A DNA stretch of 32,280 nucleotides. Origin: CAIOHW01 sp964432565 (GTDB taxonomy: Bacteria; Bdellovibrionota; UBA1018). The stretch covers positions 1 to 32,280 of the forward strand of contig CAYSOA010000025.1 of the NCBI GenBank assembly GCA_964432565.1. The letters run 5' to 3'. The position numbers and the translations under genes were made by a program. The notes below the pieces were generated by a model. It was not told the origin of the DNA, searched no databases, and saw only the letters and a program-made list of their open reading frames with translations. Shown piece by piece: positions 32,104 through 32,280 of this stretch (positions are counted from its first letter, which is position 1; each line of letters opens with the position of its first letter).

Positions 32104-32280
32104 TCACTCTTCTTCGGACTCGTCCATGCTGCTCTCGGTGAGGTCCGAGAACAGGGATTCTTCTTCCTTGGCCAGCTGCTGAAGCGACTCGCGGGTCGTT
32201 CCGTAGCCGAAAGCCTGGCTCAGGGTCGCTCCGGTTGCCAGAGCTGCCGGGACGGCGACTGGGGCAGCCTTCTTCTTCGG
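32104..32280 (-). CDS. C-terminal 58 residues of an unidentified protein
   Basis: The frame is open from the right window edge to a TGA at 32104-32106. The visible sequence starts PKKKAAPVAVPAALATGATL, continues through SQAFGYGTTRESLQQLAKEE and ends in SMDESEEE. A Lys/Ala/Pro-rich linker, a helix-like middle and an acidic end suggest a disordered tail or a docking peptide. The start and main domain lie outside the window, so no function is offered. Third-codon GC preference and the terminator just downstream support a real gene. Confidence 0.65.
   Translation of the reverse strand, partial: PKKKAAPVAVPAALATGATLSQAFGYGTTRESLQQLAKEEESLFSDLTESSMDESEEE

Overview
This GC-rich window looks chromosomal and comes from a Gram-negative bacterium: it has lipoprotein signal peptides, a MreC/MreD/PBP2/RodA rod-shape cluster, and many exported proteins. 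The abundance of large unfamiliar secreted proteins, a TPR-like protein ending in an OmpR-type winged helix, and a lipoprotein with an LFKIVERRYR-like tail make me favour a Bdellovibrionota/Oligoflexia-type or related 'delta' lineage. That placement is inference only. I saw no tRNA, rRNA, CRISPR array, insertion sequence or phage gene, and no gene-free stretch exceeds 300 bases.

Layout. 1-3193 (minus): 5' part of a giant putative lipoprotein with Ig/cadherin-like modules, then a regular array of 51-residue beta-propeller (DUF5122/delta-60-like) repeats running off the window. 3318-8022 (minus): three genes joined by ATGA overlaps, namely a 1365-residue exported protein with a Gly/Ala-rich hydrophobic hairpin, an 89-residue basic protein, and a small secreted protein. 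Divergent from it is an exported protein of about 609 residues (8125-9951), followed by a TIGR01212/YhcC-type radical SAM enzyme (9985-10947). 10934-15893 (minus): mreC-mreD-mrdA-rodA plus a small coiled-coil lipoprotein, without mreB. 16002-17219 (plus): membrane-anchored SurA/PpiD-like chaperone without a visible parvulin domain. 17216-18106 (minus): alpha/beta hydrolase. 18170-19950 (plus): winged-helix regulator coupled to an exported Cys-containing protein. 19969-22959 (minus): UvrA with a Lys/Ala-rich insert. 23131-24362 (plus): small one-helix membrane protein, then panC. 24389-27539: two minus-strand exported proteins, and a divergent pair made of a Cys-rich exported protein and a Gly-rich lipoprotein. 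27439-31970 (minus): an operon of HD phosphohydrolase, panB, coaX and coaBC. 32104-32280 (minus): C-terminus of an unidentified acidic-tailed protein.

Functional picture. The recognisable metabolism is coenzyme A synthesis: panB and panC make pantothenate, coaX phosphorylates it, and coaBC makes phosphopantetheine. panD and coaD/E are not in the window. The other recognisable module is the lateral cell-wall elongation machinery. Much of the remainder is envelope-directed protein of unknown function. The best candidate for something undescribed is the divergent locus at 3318-9951; the second is the Cys-rich/Gly-rich secreted pair at 25614-27539.
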